Of a stretch of 64,000 nucleotides of DNA, positions 34,881 through 45,610 are shown piece by piece; the first letter of the stretch is position 1, and every line of letters starts with the position of its first letter. This DNA comes from Oleiagrimonas sp963821885 (GTDB taxonomy: Bacteria > Pseudomonadota > Gammaproteobacteria > Xanthomonadales > Rhodanobacteraceae): NCBI GenBank assembly GCA_963821885.1, contig CAWGFN010000004.1, forward strand, positions 1 to 64,000. The letters are read 5' to 3'. Both the position numbers and the translations under genes were made by a program. The notes beneath the pieces were generated by a model, which did not search any database, was not told the origin of the DNA, and worked only from the letters and a program-made list of their open reading frames with translations.

Positions 34881-35510
34881 ATGCGTTGCGCGCACATCAC
34901 CCTGGTCCTGACGCTCACGGCCTGCCTGCTCGCGCCCTGCGCGCATGCCGGCGGCGGCCCGCTGGGGATCGACCACAAACTGCACTACGACAACCACGGC
35001 ATCTGGAAGCGCAGCCGACAGAAGGATCTGCAGTACGCGACCATCGCCACCGTGATCGGCGGCTCCTTCGCGCTCGGCGACCAGACCCGGCTCGGCGACA
35101 CCTTCTGGCGTTCGCTCGACGCGCTGACCTTCTCCTCCGCCAGCGCCGCCGTGCTCAAGCTGGGCTTCCAGCGCAAGCGACCGTCGCAAACCGACAATCC
35201 GAACCAATTCTTCCAGGGCACCCAGTACCAGAGCTTTCCCAGCGGCGAGGTCACCGCCGTCAGCGCCGCGGTGACGCCCTTCATGGTCCGCTACGGCCAC
35301 GACCATCCCGCGGTGTATGCGCTGGCTTTGCTGCCGACCTACGACGCCATCGCGCGCATGAAGACCCACGGGCACTGGCAGACCGACGTGCTGGCCGGCG
35401 CGGCGCTGGGCACGGGCATCGGCGTCTGGGCGGCCCGGCGCAAGAGTCCGCTGATACTGAGCTGGCTGCCCGGCGGCTTCAGCGTCGGCTTCGTGCACCA
35501 CTTCCGCTAG
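34881..35510 (+). CDS. PAP2-family phosphatase with altered motif 2
   Basis: 209 residues with a signal peptide or first helix ending CAHAGGG. The three PAP2 phosphatase motifs can be traced: KLGFQRKRP (Kx6RP), SFPSGEVTAV (normally PSGH) and ARMKTHGHWQTDVLAG (Rx5Hx3D). The motif-2 histidine, which acts as general acid, is replaced by glutamate. Motif 1 and the motif-3 nucleophile His are intact. Either activity is altered or this is a divergent subfamily. The protein is periplasmic or membrane-attached by its position after the lipid-modifying genes. ATG at 34881 preferred over an in-frame GTG at 34872. A TAGATT-like -10 is at 34843-34848. Convergent with the histidine kinase gene, 3 bp between stops. 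Confidence 0.7.
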   Translation: MRCAHITLVLTLTACLLAPCAHAGGGPLGIDHKLHYDNHGIWKRSRQKDLQYATIATVIGGSFALGDQTRLGDTFWRSLDALTFSSASAAVLKLGFQRKRPSQTDNPNQFFQGTQYQSFPSGEVTAVSAAVTPFMVRYGHDHPAVYALALLPTYDAIARMKTHGHWQTDVLAGAALGTGIGVWAARRKSPLILSWLPGGFSVGFVHHFR

Positions 35511-35513
35511 CGC

Positions 35514-36929
35514 TCAGGCGTTGTCCACCCGGCGCTCGGGCGGCCAGCCCAGGATGGCCACCAGGCGCTGCCTGGCATCGAGCTCGAAACGCAGGCCCAG
35601 CTCCAGTGCCGTGGCCGCCGCGGCGGCCAGGCTCAGCCCCAGGCCCGCGTGCGCGCCGTCCGATACCTCGATGTGCTTGCGCCAGTAACGCTGACCGAAC
35701 TGCGACACGTCCTCGGCGGTCAGGTCCGGCGCGGCATTGACCAGCCGCAGGGCCGAGACATCCCAGGACAGCTCCACCACGGTCCGGGGCGGCGCATAGG
35801 CGACCGCATTGCGCAGCAGGTTGCCGATCACGATGCCCAGCACCGCGGCATCGCCGATCAGGCACACGTTCGTTGCTGGCGCCTGGACCCGCAGGTCGAT
35901 GCCACGCTCGGTGGCCAGGCCGGAGACCTGCCCGACCTGCTTGTCGACCAAGGCATGCAGGTCGACCTGCTGGCGCCGCAGCGACTCGATGCCGGCCTCC
36001 AGGCGCGTCAGCAGCAGCAGGCCGGTGACGGTGTCCTCCAGTTCGCTGCCGATGGCACCGACCTCGCCCAGCACGTCGATCATCGAGCGCTCCCCGGGGT
36101 AGCGCTGTTCGATGTCGACCAGGGTGCGCAATTCAGCCAGGCGGGTGCGGGTCTCGTGGGCCAGCGCGCCAGCGAAGCGGCGCTCGCGCTTCATGCCCTC
36201 CTGCATGCGTTCGAGTACTTCGTTGAAGCGCGTGACCAGCGGCACCAGTTCATGGGTCTCGCCCGAGGGCAGGCGTTCCTCGGGCGCCGCCGGGCCGATG
36301 CTGCGCATGCGTTCGCCCAGCATCGCCAGCGGACGCAGGCCGCGGCGCACCACCGCCGGCGTGACCAGGAACACCGAGACCAGCGCCAGCAGGGGAATGA
36401 TCCACAGGATGGTGTCGACCGTGGCGAGGATGTCGTCGACCGGCCGCCGGGGCTGCATCCACAGCAGCGCGCACGACGTCGCCGCGCCGGTCCGGGACGC
36501 GCCGCCCGCGGCCTCGCCCTGCGGCGCGAAGCGGAACCACACCGCACGCAACGCGCCGCCCGGTGCATCGATGTCGGCGAACGCCGGCTGGTTCGTGGCC
36601 CGCTGGATCCAGTGGGCCGGGTTGACCGGTGGCGCGGGATGGCTCTGCAGGGTCGGCTGGCCACTGCATTGGACGGTGTAGGCCGCCCCCGGCTGGCCGA
36701 TCAGCAGCCGCGAGGGCGTCTGGCGCAGATCCTTGAGGTCCACCTGCCCGCCGTCGATCTCGACCAGCGCGGTGACCGCATTGGCCTGGGCGACCAGGCT
36801 GGCGTCGAAGCGCTGGGTCATCTCGGCGTCGATGAGGTTGTCCATCGCCACCGCCGCCGCGCCCATGATCAGGGTCACCGCGATGCCCAGCATCAGCGCG
36901 ATGCGCGAGGAGAAGGAGTAGCGGTTCAC
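35514..36929 (-). CDS. Sensor histidine kinase
   Basis: 471 residues. TM1 at about 10-28, a periplasmic domain of about 140 residues, TM2 at about 173-195, HAMP, then the HisKA box FAGALAHETRTRLAEL with the phosphorylated His 258, N box NLLRNAVAYAPP and G box AGLGLSLAA. The usual proline of the H box (HExRTPL) is arginine here (HETRTRL). Second gene of an operon with the OmpR-type regulator, overlapping it by 4 bp. The periplasmic part contains two Cys (CSG, SCALL) that could pair. QseC/PmrB/TctE-like in size; the signal is unknown. Confidence 0.85.
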   Translation of the reverse strand: MNRYSFSSRIALMLGIAVTLIMGAAAVAMDNLIDAEMTQRFDASLVAQANAVTALVEIDGGQVDLKDLRQTPSRLLIGQPGAAYTVQCSGQPTLQSHPAPPVNPAHWIQRATNQPAFADIDAPGGALRAVWFRFAPQGEAAGGASRTGAATSCALLWMQPRRPVDDILATVDTILWIIPLLALVSVFLVTPAVVRRGLRPLAMLGERMRSIGPAAPEERLPSGETHELVPLVTRFNEVLERMQEGMKRERRFAGALAHETRTRLAELRTLVDIEQRYPGERSMIDVLGEVGAIGSELEDTVTGLLLLTRLEAGIESLRRQQVDLHALVDKQVGQVSGLATERGIDLRVQAPATNVCLIGDAAVLGIVIGNLLRNAVAYAPPRTVVELSWDVSALRLVNAAPDLTAEDVSQFGQRYWRKHIEVSDGAHAGLGLSLAAAAATALELGLRFELDARQRLVAILGWPPERRVDNA

Positions 36930-37591
36930 GGGATCAGGTAGCCTGCGCCGCGACGGGTCTCGATCAGGTCCTCGTCGAGCGATTCGGCGAGCTTGCGGCG
37001 CAGGCCGAATACCAGCACCTCGATGCTGCGGTCCGACGCCGTCGAGTCGCTGCCGGCGACGCGTTCGAGGATCTCGGCGCGGCTGAACACCCGCCCGCGG
37101 TTGCGCGCCAGCAGGCTGAGCAGCGCGAATTCGCGTGGTGTCAGCGTGAGCTTGCGATCGCGCACCGTCACCGTCTGCGCGCGCAGGTCGATATGCAGGC
37201 GCCCCAGTTCGATCCGCGGCAGCAGCGCCTGCGCGGGCCGCCGCGCCAGGGCATGCAGGCGCGCCAGCAATTCGTCGAAGGCGAACGGCTTGACCAGGTA
37301 GTCGTCGGCGCCGATGTCCAGCGCCTGCACGCGATCCTCCAGCTGGTCGCGCGCCGACAGCACCAGCACCCGCGGCCGCTGCGCGCGATGCATCAGCTCG
37401 CGAAGCAGGCTCAGGCCGTCGACCTCGGGCAACATCAGGTCAAGCACCACCAGGTCGTAGTCGTAGGTCTGCAGGAAGGCACGCCCCTCGGCGCCGTCCG
37501 CGGCCACGTCCACGGTGAAGCCTTCGGCCTTGAGGCCGCGCTGGACCGTCTCGCGCAGCCGCCTGGAGTCTTCCACCAACAGAAGCTTCAT
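36926..37591 (-). CDS. OmpR-family response regulator
   Basis: 221 residues. Receiver domain with phosphoacceptor D51 (VVLDLMLPEVDG), T/S switch in LSARD and K101 in VKPF; the C-terminal winged helix has LTLTPREFALLSLLARNRGR and a recognition segment DRSIEVLVFGLRRKL, ending RGAGYLI. Closest in style to QseB/PmrA/TctD. Regulators of this class bind direct repeats with an 11-bp period; such repeats (CTAAG) are found before the RND operon and in the PepSY/GT9 intergenic region, so those are candidate targets. No such repeat lies upstream of this operon itself; htpX is 58 bp upstream on the same strand. Confidence 0.87.
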   Translation of the reverse strand: MKLLLVEDSRRLRETVQRGLKAEGFTVDVAADGAEGRAFLQTYDYDLVVLDLMLPEVDGLSLLRELMHRAQRPRVLVLSARDQLEDRVQALDIGADDYLVKPFAFDELLARLHALARRPAQALLPRIELGRLHIDLRAQTVTVRDRKLTLTPREFALLSLLARNRGRVFSRAEILERVAGSDSTASDRSIEVLVFGLRRKLAESLDEDLIETRRGAGYLIP

Positions 37592-37649
37592 GCCCTCGTC
37601 CCGTCACGCCGGAATCTGCATGCATCCTGCCATGCGGCGGCGACCAGCG

Positions 37650-38537
37650 TCACGGCGCGCGCCGCAGGGCCTGGATGCGCTCGGCCAGCGGCGGGTGGCT
37701 CATGAACAGGCGCCGCACGCCACCGGCCAGGTGGCCGGATATGCCGAACGCCTGCATGTTCCTGGGCAGCGTCGATTCACCGTAACTGGCGCCCAGGCGC
37801 TCCAGCGCGGCGATCATGCGGCCCTTGCCCGCCAGCCGCGCGCCGGCGGCGTCGGCCCGGAATTCGCGATGGCGGGAGAAGGCCATCACGATCATCGACG
37901 CGAACAGGCCGAAAACGATCTCCAGCACGATCACCACCACGAAATAGCCGATGCCGCCACCGCGGTCATCGCGCCCGCCGCCAAGCCAGCTGTCGACGAA
38001 GCGCCCGACCACGCGCGCCAGGAAGATCACGAAGGTGTTGAGCACGCCCTGCAGCAGCGCCAGCGTCACCATGTCGCCGTTGGCCACGTGCCCGATCTCG
38101 TGGCCCAGCACGGCCGAGACCTCGTCGCGGTTCATGCCGTGCAGCAGCCCGGTGCTGACCGCGACCAGGGCATGATCGCGGCGCGCGCCGGTGGCGAAGG
38201 CATTCATTTCCGGCGCCTCGTACACCGCCACCTCCGGCATGGCGATGCCGGCGGCCTGGGCGTGCTGGCGCACGGTGGCCAGCAGCCATTGCTCGGCCTC
38301 GCTGGCCGGCTGCGTGATCACGCGGGCGCCGGTGGAGGTCTTGGCCAGCCACTTGGACATGGCCAGGGAAATGAACGAGCCGCCCATGCCGATGACGGCG
38401 GCAAGGATCAGCAGCGGCCCCATGCCGCCGTATCCGCGCAGGGTCGCCCAGGTGTCGATGCCCAGCAGATGGGCGACCACGCTGAGCAGCACCAGCACGG
38501 CAAGGTTGGTACCCAGGAAGAGGAGGATTCGACGCAT
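37650..38537 (-). CDS. htpX: Membrane metalloprotease HtpX
   Basis: 295 residues from the ATG at 38537. Two N-terminal transmembrane helices (about 4-24 and 38-58), zinc motif HEIGH at 146-150 with the third ligand in SRHREFRADAAGA, two further helices between (LALLQGVLNTFVIFLARVVG and the YFVVVIVLEIVFGLFAS segment). C-terminal FMSHPPLAERIQALR is typical. HtpX degrades damaged inner-membrane proteins together with FtsH, commonly under Cpx-type envelope-stress control. The neighbouring two-component system may therefore be relevant, but no shared operator was seen. Confidence 0.92.
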   Translation of the reverse strand: MRRILLFLGTNLAVLVLLSVVAHLLGIDTWATLRGYGGMGPLLILAAVIGMGGSFISLAMSKWLAKTSTGARVITQPASEAEQWLLATVRQHAQAAGIAMPEVAVYEAPEMNAFATGARRDHALVAVSTGLLHGMNRDEVSAVLGHEIGHVANGDMVTLALLQGVLNTFVIFLARVVGRFVDSWLGGGRDDRGGGIGYFVVVIVLEIVFGLFASMIVMAFSRHREFRADAAGARLAGKGRMIAALERLGASYGESTLPRNMQAFGISGHLAGGVRRLFMSHPPLAERIQALRRAP

Positions 38538-38654
38538 GTTCGACTCTCGCTGACTGACCGCAATCGGCTTGCACGATGTCTGGGCCACGGCTCGCGGTTT
38601 CAAGCGCGTCCGGACCTCTCGCAAGCGGGTTGGACAGCGGCGTGGGGAATCGGT

Positions 38655-38966
38655 TCAGGAACGCTTGCGCGGACGCACGTGCAACGGCATCGGGGCATCG
38701 GCCTCGACCCGCGGCGGCGAGGCGCAGGCGCCGCAGGTGCCGCAACCATCGCCACTGCCGCAACCACCGCTGCGGGCTTCCCTGGGCTGCAGGGCGCGGC
38801 CGATCCGGCGCAGCACGCGGCCGTGCACGGGGCGGTCCAGGCGCGCCGACCAGCGCCCCAGCAGGCGCCGGCTGAACTCCGGCGCCAGCTTGCGCACGAC
38901 CACCACCAGGCTGTAGCCGACCACCACGGCCAGCACCAGCGCCTGCAGCAGGTCGAAGGCGTTCAT
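38655..38966 (-). CDS. FeoB-associated Cys-rich membrane protein (DUF6587-like)
   Basis: 103 residues. Start ATG at 38966 overlaps the feoB stop by 4 bp. One N-terminal transmembrane helix (LLQALVLAVVVGYSLVVVV), a basic middle, and a cysteine cluster GGCGSGDGCGTCGAC near residues 68-82. The position as third gene of feoAB is where FeoC or Cys-rich FeoB-associated proteins occur; this type, with helix first and Cys cluster after, recurs in Xanthomonadales. The four cysteines could bind iron or an Fe-S cluster, an inference; it lacks the winged-helix of enterobacterial FeoC. Confidence 0.72.
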   Translation of the reverse strand: MNAFDLLQALVLAVVVGYSLVVVVRKLAPEFSRRLLGRWSARLDRPVHGRVLRRIGRALQPREARSGGCGSGDGCGTCGACASPPRVEADAPMPLHVRPRKRS

Positions 38967-40807
38967 GTGAACAGCCTCGCCACCTGGTAGGTGATCAGCG
39001 AGGCCACGTAGGCCAGGCCGAACAGGTAGCCGGCGGCCACCGCCACGTTGCGCCAGGAATTGGTCTCGCGGCGGATCACCGCCAGGGTCGACATGCACTG
39101 CGGCGCGAACACGTACCAGGCCAGCAGCGACAGCGCCGTGGCCAGCGACCACTGGTGACCGATCAGCACGCCCAGGTGCGAGGCGACCGCCGCGTCGCTG
39201 CCGGACATCGCGTAGACCGTGCCCAGCGCCGACACCGCCACCTCGCGCGCGGCCAGTCCCGGCACCAGCGCCACCGAGATCTGCCAGTTGAAGCCGATCG
39301 GCGCGAAGATGTGGTGCAGCGCGTGACCCAGCATCCCGGCGAAGCTGTAGTCGATGGCCGGTCCCGTGGCGCCCGGCGGCGGCGCCGGATAGCTCGACAG
39401 CAGCCACAGCAACACGGTCAGCGCCAGGATGATGCCGCCGACGCGACGCAGGAAGATCTTCACCCGCTGCCACAGGCCGAAGGCGATGTCGCGCAGATGC
39501 GGCAGGCGATAGGACGGCAGCTCCATCAGCAGCGCGTGCTCGCTCTTGTCGCGACGGATGTGCTTCATCACGAAGGCCACCGCCATGGCGCTGGCGATGC
39601 CCGCCACGTACAGGAAGAACAGCACCAGCCCCTGCAGGTTGAACACGCCCAGCACGGACTGCCGCGGGATGAAGGCGGCGATCAGCAGCGTGTAGACCGG
39701 CAACCGCGCCGAGCAGGTCATCAGCGGCGCCACCAGGATCGTGGTCAGCCGGTCGCGCGGGTCGGAGATGCTGCGCGTGGCCATGATGCCGGGGATCGCG
39801 CAGGCGAAGCTCGACAGCAGCGGGATGAAGGCACGCCCGGTCAGGCCGGCCTTGAACATCACCCGGTCGAGCAGGAACGCCGCGCGCGGCAGGTAGCCGG
39901 ACTCCTCCAGTATCAGGATGAACAGGAACAGGATCAGGATCTGCGGCAGGAACACCAGCACCGTGCCCAGGCCGCCGAAGATGCCGTCGGTGACCAGGCT
40001 GTGCAGCGCGCTGTGCGCCGGCAGCAGGTCGCCGACCACCCGGCCCAGCCACGACACGCCGGCGTCGATGCCGTCCATCAATGGCTGCGCCCAGGAAAAA
40101 ACGGCCTGGAAAATGAAGAACATCATCACCGCCAGGATCGCCAGGCCGAACACCGGATGCAGGGCCCAGCGATCGATGGCGTCATCGACGTGGTAGGTGC
40201 GCTCGGGCGCGCGCACGGTGGCCGCCAGCAACTCGCGCACCCGCGCGTGGAGGTCGGCGTCGCCCGGGATCGGCGCCGGACGCGGCAGCTCGGATCCCAG
40301 CTGCTCGATACGCTCGACCAGCGCCGCCGCGCCGCCGCGATGCACCGCCACCGTCTCCACCACCGGCACGCCCAGGCGGCGTTCCAGCTCGGCCACGTCG
40401 ATCCGCAGGCCGCGCGCGCGGGCCGCGTCCATCATGTTCAGCGCCAGCACCATCGGCCGGCCCAGCTGCGCGATCTCCATGACGAAGCGCAGGTGCAGCC
40501 GCAGGTTGGTGGCATCGGCCACGCACACGATCAGGTCCGGCGCGTCCTCGGCGGCATGCTCGCCGCTGCAGATGTCGCGGGTGATCGCCTCGTCGGGACT
40601 GGTCGCGTCCAGGCTGTAGGCGCCCGGCAGGTCCAGCAGCTGGTAGTGGCGGCCGGAGGGCGCGGTCAGCCGCCCTTCCTTGCGTTCGACCGTGACGCCG
40701 GCGTAGTTGGCCACCTTCTGGCGACTGCCGGTCAGCAGGTTGAACAGCGCCGTCTTGCCGCAGTTGGGGTTGCCGACCAGGGCGATGCGCAGGCTGGCCG
40801 CGTTCAT
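38963..40807 (-). CDS. feoB: Ferrous iron transporter FeoB
   Basis: 614 residues. N-terminal G domain: GNPNCGKT (12-19), DLPGAYSL, NMMDAA for guanine recognition; then the membrane part with Gate motifs (two Gate domains, residues 290-430 and 460-600) and the conserved Cys in SFACAIPGIMATR. It is at the short end for FeoB (often about 620-770) because the G domain is compact and no C-terminal extension exists. Imports Fe(II) across the inner membrane. Coupled to feoA (4-bp overlap) and to the Cys-rich partner. Confidence 0.93.
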   Translation of the reverse strand: MNAASLRIALVGNPNCGKTALFNLLTGSRQKVANYAGVTVERKEGRLTAPSGRHYQLLDLPGAYSLDATSPDEAITRDICSGEHAAEDAPDLIVCVADATNLRLHLRFVMEIAQLGRPMVLALNMMDAARARGLRIDVAELERRLGVPVVETVAVHRGGAAALVERIEQLGSELPRPAPIPGDADLHARVRELLAATVRAPERTYHVDDAIDRWALHPVFGLAILAVMMFFIFQAVFSWAQPLMDGIDAGVSWLGRVVGDLLPAHSALHSLVTDGIFGGLGTVLVFLPQILILFLFILILEESGYLPRAAFLLDRVMFKAGLTGRAFIPLLSSFACAIPGIMATRSISDPRDRLTTILVAPLMTCSARLPVYTLLIAAFIPRQSVLGVFNLQGLVLFFLYVAGIASAMAVAFVMKHIRRDKSEHALLMELPSYRLPHLRDIAFGLWQRVKIFLRRVGGIILALTVLLWLLSSYPAPPPGATGPAIDYSFAGMLGHALHHIFAPIGFNWQISVALVPGLAAREVAVSALGTVYAMSGSDAAVASHLGVLIGHQWSLATALSLLAWYVFAPQCMSTLAVIRRETNSWRNVAVAAGYLFGLAYVASLITYQVARLFT

Positions 40808-41049
40808 GCGGGTTCACCATCGCGCATGAGCACGCGCGCGGCCTCGCTCAGGCGCAGCGCGAAACGCGTGGAGCCGATCTGCACCAGCAGGGGGTCGCCG
40901 CCCAGCGGCGCGCGCGCCACCACGCGCACGGGTTCGCCGGCGACAAAGCCCAGGTCGCGCAGTCGCCGCGAGATCATGTCCTGCTCATGGGCATCGTGGA
41001 CGGCATCGACCACGGCCTGGGCACCCTTTGGCATGTCGGACAGTCGCAC
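40804..41049 (-). CDS. feoA: Ferrous iron transport protein FeoA
   Basis: 81 residues, SH3-like FeoA: LSDMPKGAQAVV, SRRLRDLGFVAGEPVRVVAR, DPLLVQIGSTRFALRLSEA. Start chosen at the GTG at 41049 (VRLSDMPKG). The upstream in-frame ATGs lie inside or beyond the Fur box and would extend the protein with a non-conserved, operator-encoded N-terminus. Overlaps feoB by 4 bp. FeoA assists FeoB GTPase and transport. Confidence 0.85.
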   Translation of the reverse strand: MRLSDMPKGAQAVVDAVHDAHEQDMISRRLRDLGFVAGEPVRVVARAPLGGDPLLVQIGSTRFALRLSEAARVLMRDGEPA

Positions 41050-41064
41050 GGCAATTCGACCTAA

Positions 41065-41083
41065 AATAAGAATGGTTCGCATT
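41065..41083 (-). promoter_or_regulatory. Fur box of feoAB
   Basis: On the minus strand AATGCGAACCATTCTTATT; 16 of 19 positions match AATGAGAATCATTCTCATT. It lies 16 bp before the chosen feoA start, where bound Fe-Fur would block transcription when iron is plentiful. Confidence 0.8.
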
Positions 41084-41193
41084 ATAGCGGTTGACATGGG
41101 TCCTTGGCGATGCCGCGACAAGTCACCGCGTCGCCAGCCCACAGGGCACCTGGCGTTATCATGGGGTCTGTCACTGCCGGCCGGAAGCCCCGC

Positions 41194-41997
41194 ATGTACG
41201 AGACCATCACCACCAGCCGCAGCAACGGACTGGCCCGCATCACGCTGAACCGTCCCGAACTGCACAACGCCTTCAACGCTGCCCTGGTCATGGACCTGAC
41301 CCATGCGCTGGAGGCCGCCGAGCACGACGACGGCGTCGAGGCGGTGCTGCTGAGCGGGGCCGGCAAGAGCTTCTGCGCCGGTGCCGACACCCAGTGGATG
41401 CGCGGCATGGCCGACGCCAGCGAACTGGAAAACCGCGAGGACTCGCTGCGCCTGGCGCGCATGCTGCGGGTGCTCAACTTCCTGTCCAAGCCGACCATCG
41501 CGCGCGTGCACGGCGCGGCCTTCGGCGGCGGCGTCGGGCTGGTGGCCTGCTGCGACATCGCCATCGGCGTCGAAGGCGCCAAGTTCGCCCTGTCCGAGGT
41601 CAAGCTCGGCCTGGTGCCGGCGACCATCGCGCCCTACGTGGTCGCGGCGATCGGCCTGCGCCAGGCGCGCCGGCTGTTCGTCACCGGCGAGACCTTCGAC
41701 GCGCGCCATGCCGCCGACATCGGCCTGCTGCACGAGTGCGTGCCCGCCGAGACCCTCGACGACACCATCGACGGCATCCTCAAGGCCATGCATCGCGGCG
41801 CGCCCCTGGCCCGGCGCGAGGCCAAGCGTCTGGCCATGCGCGTGGCCGGCATGGACGAACACGCGGCCAGCAAGGTCGACGCCCGCAATGCCGAGCTCAT
41901 TGCCAGCCTGCGGGTGGCCGAGGAAGGCCAGGAAGGCCTCGCCGCCTTCCTCGACAAGCGCAAGCCGGCGTGGCTGGACGACGGGGAGTCCACGTGA
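41194..41997 (+). CDS. liuC: Methylglutaconyl-CoA hydratase / enoyl-CoA hydratase
   Basis: 267 residues, crotonase fold: ITLNRPELHNAFN, oxyanion-hole segment GKSFCAGADTQWMRGMADAS and VHGAAFGGGVGLVACCDIAI. The context between Feo and the carboxylase alpha subunit, plus the ADTQWMR form, favour 3-methylglutaconyl-CoA hydratase of leucine degradation rather than general beta-oxidation. ATG at 41194 has GGAAG at 7 nt. The carboxylase alpha gene follows after 233 bp. Confidence 0.85.
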   Translation: MYETITTSRSNGLARITLNRPELHNAFNAALVMDLTHALEAAEHDDGVEAVLLSGAGKSFCAGADTQWMRGMADASELENREDSLRLARMLRVLNFLSKPTIARVHGAAFGGGVGLVACCDIAIGVEGAKFALSEVKLGLVPATIAPYVVAAIGLRQARRLFVTGETFDARHAADIGLLHECVPAETLDDTIDGILKAMHRGAPLARREAKRLAMRVAGMDEHAASKVDARNAELIASLRVAEEGQEGLAAFLDKRKPAWLDDGEST

Positions 41998-42230
41998 GTC
42001 CGGCGTCACCCGTGATCCACCTGGACGCGGTGCGCATCGAAACGTTCGAAGGTCGAATGCGCTACGGTGACGCCCGCCGTGGGTCGCGCGCGGTTGCCAC
42101 GGACGCCAAGCTCGGCTTCGGCCTTGACCCCGGCCCGGGCAGGATCGACGCCCATGCCGGCCACGGCCCCGCGCGCATGCGCCACCTCACACGCCGTTCC
42201 GACGCTAGCCAATACTGGGAAAACGACTAG
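41998..42230. other. Spacer between liuC and mccA
   Basis: 233 bp without a convincing gene. A GTG-started 78-codon frame (41994-42230) overlaps the liuC stop and ends exactly before the mccA ATG, but the sequence shows no recognisable motif and no ribosome site, so I do not call it. Near the end TACTGGGAAAACGACTAG precedes the mccA start. Confidence 0.5.
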
Positions 42231-44228
<1,998 letters not shown>

Positions 44229-44610
44229 TGACGCCGATGGGATCTGCCGCGAGCCTGGAGATCGCCTTGGTTGGTCTTGCGACCGTACCTGGTCGCCGTC
44301 GTGGATGGCGTGCGGCCAGGGTGAGGCTTGAAGTGGGCGGGTTCAGCAGCCAGCTTGGGGATGGCGGTGTTTGTTTTTGCGATCGTCCGTGATCGCCGTT
44401 GCAGGTGGCTTGCGGCCAGCCTTGAGGCTTGAAGTTGGTGGGTCTTGCGGCCAGCTTGGGGATGGCGGTGTTTGTTTTTGCGATCATCCATGATCGCCGT
44501 TTTAGGTCGTCGTCCGAGAATGCGCATGGCGCGCTTTGTGGAAACACCAGAAGCGGCCATCCATGGCCGCACTTTTCGAACAGCGTCGTGCTTGGGTGGG
44601 TTTCTGGTTT
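44229..44610. repeat. Spacer with a 101-bp direct repeat
   Basis: Two full copies, 44323-44400 and 44424-44501 (period 101), share GAGGCTTGAAGT, CAGCTTGGGGATGGCGGTGT, TTGTTTTTGCGATC and TGATCGCCGTT with a few differences; a decayed third start (TTGGTCTTGCGACCG) is at 44270-44285. No protein-coding character. It separates liuD from the HMG-CoA lyase gene, so it may affect coupling of the two. Confidence 0.8.
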
Positions 44611-45513
44611 ATGAGCAAATTTCCTGACAGCGTTCGCATCGTCGAGGTCGGCCCGCGTGACGGGTTGCAGAACGAGAAGACCATCGTTCCGGCGGCGGTG
44701 AAGATCGAGCTGATCGAGCGGCTGGTCGACTGCGGGCTGAAGACCGTCGAGGCGACCAGCTTCGTCTCGCCCAAGTGGGTGCCGCAATTGGCCGACGCGG
44801 CCGAGGTCTACAGCGGCATCCGCAAGCGCGAGGGCGTCGCCTACCCGGTGCTGGTGCCCAACGAGAAGGGCTACGCACGGGCGCGGGAGGTCGGCGTCAC
44901 CGAGATCGCCGTGTTCAGCGCCGCCAGCGAGGCCTTCAACCGCAAGAACATCAACGCCTCCATCGACGAATCCATCGAGCGATTCATGCCCGTCCTGGAA
45001 CGCGCCCGCGCCGACGGCGTCAAGGTCCGAGGTTATGTCTCCACCGTGCTCGGCTGTCCCTACCAGGGCGAGGTCCCGCTGGCCGACGTGGTCCGCGTGG
45101 CCGAGCGCCTGCATGCGCTGGGCTGTTACGAGATATCGCTCGGCGACACCATTGGCGTGGGCACGCCGGAGAAGGCGCGCGCGATGCTGCGGGCGGTCGC
45201 CGCGGCCGTGCCCGTCAATGCGCTCGCCGTGCATTTCCATGACACCTACGGCCAGGCCCTGGCCAACATCCACGCCTGCCTGGAAGAAGGCGTGGCGGTG
45301 GTCGACAGCGCCGTGTCCGGCACCGGCGGCTGCCCCTACGCCCGGGGCGCCACCGGCAATGTCGCCACCGAGGACGTGGTGTACATGCTGCACGGCATGG
45401 GCATCGCCACCGGCATCGACCTCCAGGCGCTGGTGGCGACCGGGCAATGGCTCTCCGCCAAGCTCGGCCGCAGCACCTCGAGCAGGGTGGCGCGCGCCAT
45501 GGCAGACGGCTGA
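44611..45513 (+). CDS. liuE: Hydroxymethylglutaryl-CoA lyase
   Basis: 300 residues, TIM-barrel HMG-CoA lyase splitting HMG-CoA to acetyl-CoA and acetoacetate, last leucine-specific step. Motifs: VEVGPRDGLQNE (catalytic R16, D17), VHFHDTYGQALAN (metal ligands H208 and H210) and the active-site loop SGTGGCPYARGATGN (C241). ATG at 44611 gives the normal N-terminus MSKFPDSVRIVEV; the longer frame from 44563 runs through non-conserved sequence. Ribosome site is weak. Confidence 0.92.
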   Translation: MSKFPDSVRIVEVGPRDGLQNEKTIVPAAVKIELIERLVDCGLKTVEATSFVSPKWVPQLADAAEVYSGIRKREGVAYPVLVPNEKGYARAREVGVTEIAVFSAASEAFNRKNINASIDESIERFMPVLERARADGVKVRGYVSTVLGCPYQGEVPLADVVRVAERLHALGCYEISLGDTIGVGTPEKARAMLRAVAAAVPVNALAVHFHDTYGQALANIHACLEEGVAVVDSAVSGTGGCPYARGATGNVATEDVVYMLHGMGIATGIDLQALVATGQWLSAKLGRSTSSRVARAMADG

Positions 45514-45610
45514 AACAGCGCTTCGGCGCCACTTTCCACCGCGCCGATCCGCGATGCTAGACTGTCCCCGCCACTGGCGATGGGGGTCGCGGGCTGCATC
45601 GGAGATCCGG

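Noticed and set aside
41994..42230. A GTG-started 78-codon frame between liuC and liuD
   Set aside because: No ribosome site, no recognisable sequence; it fits the spacer only because stops are rare at this GC.
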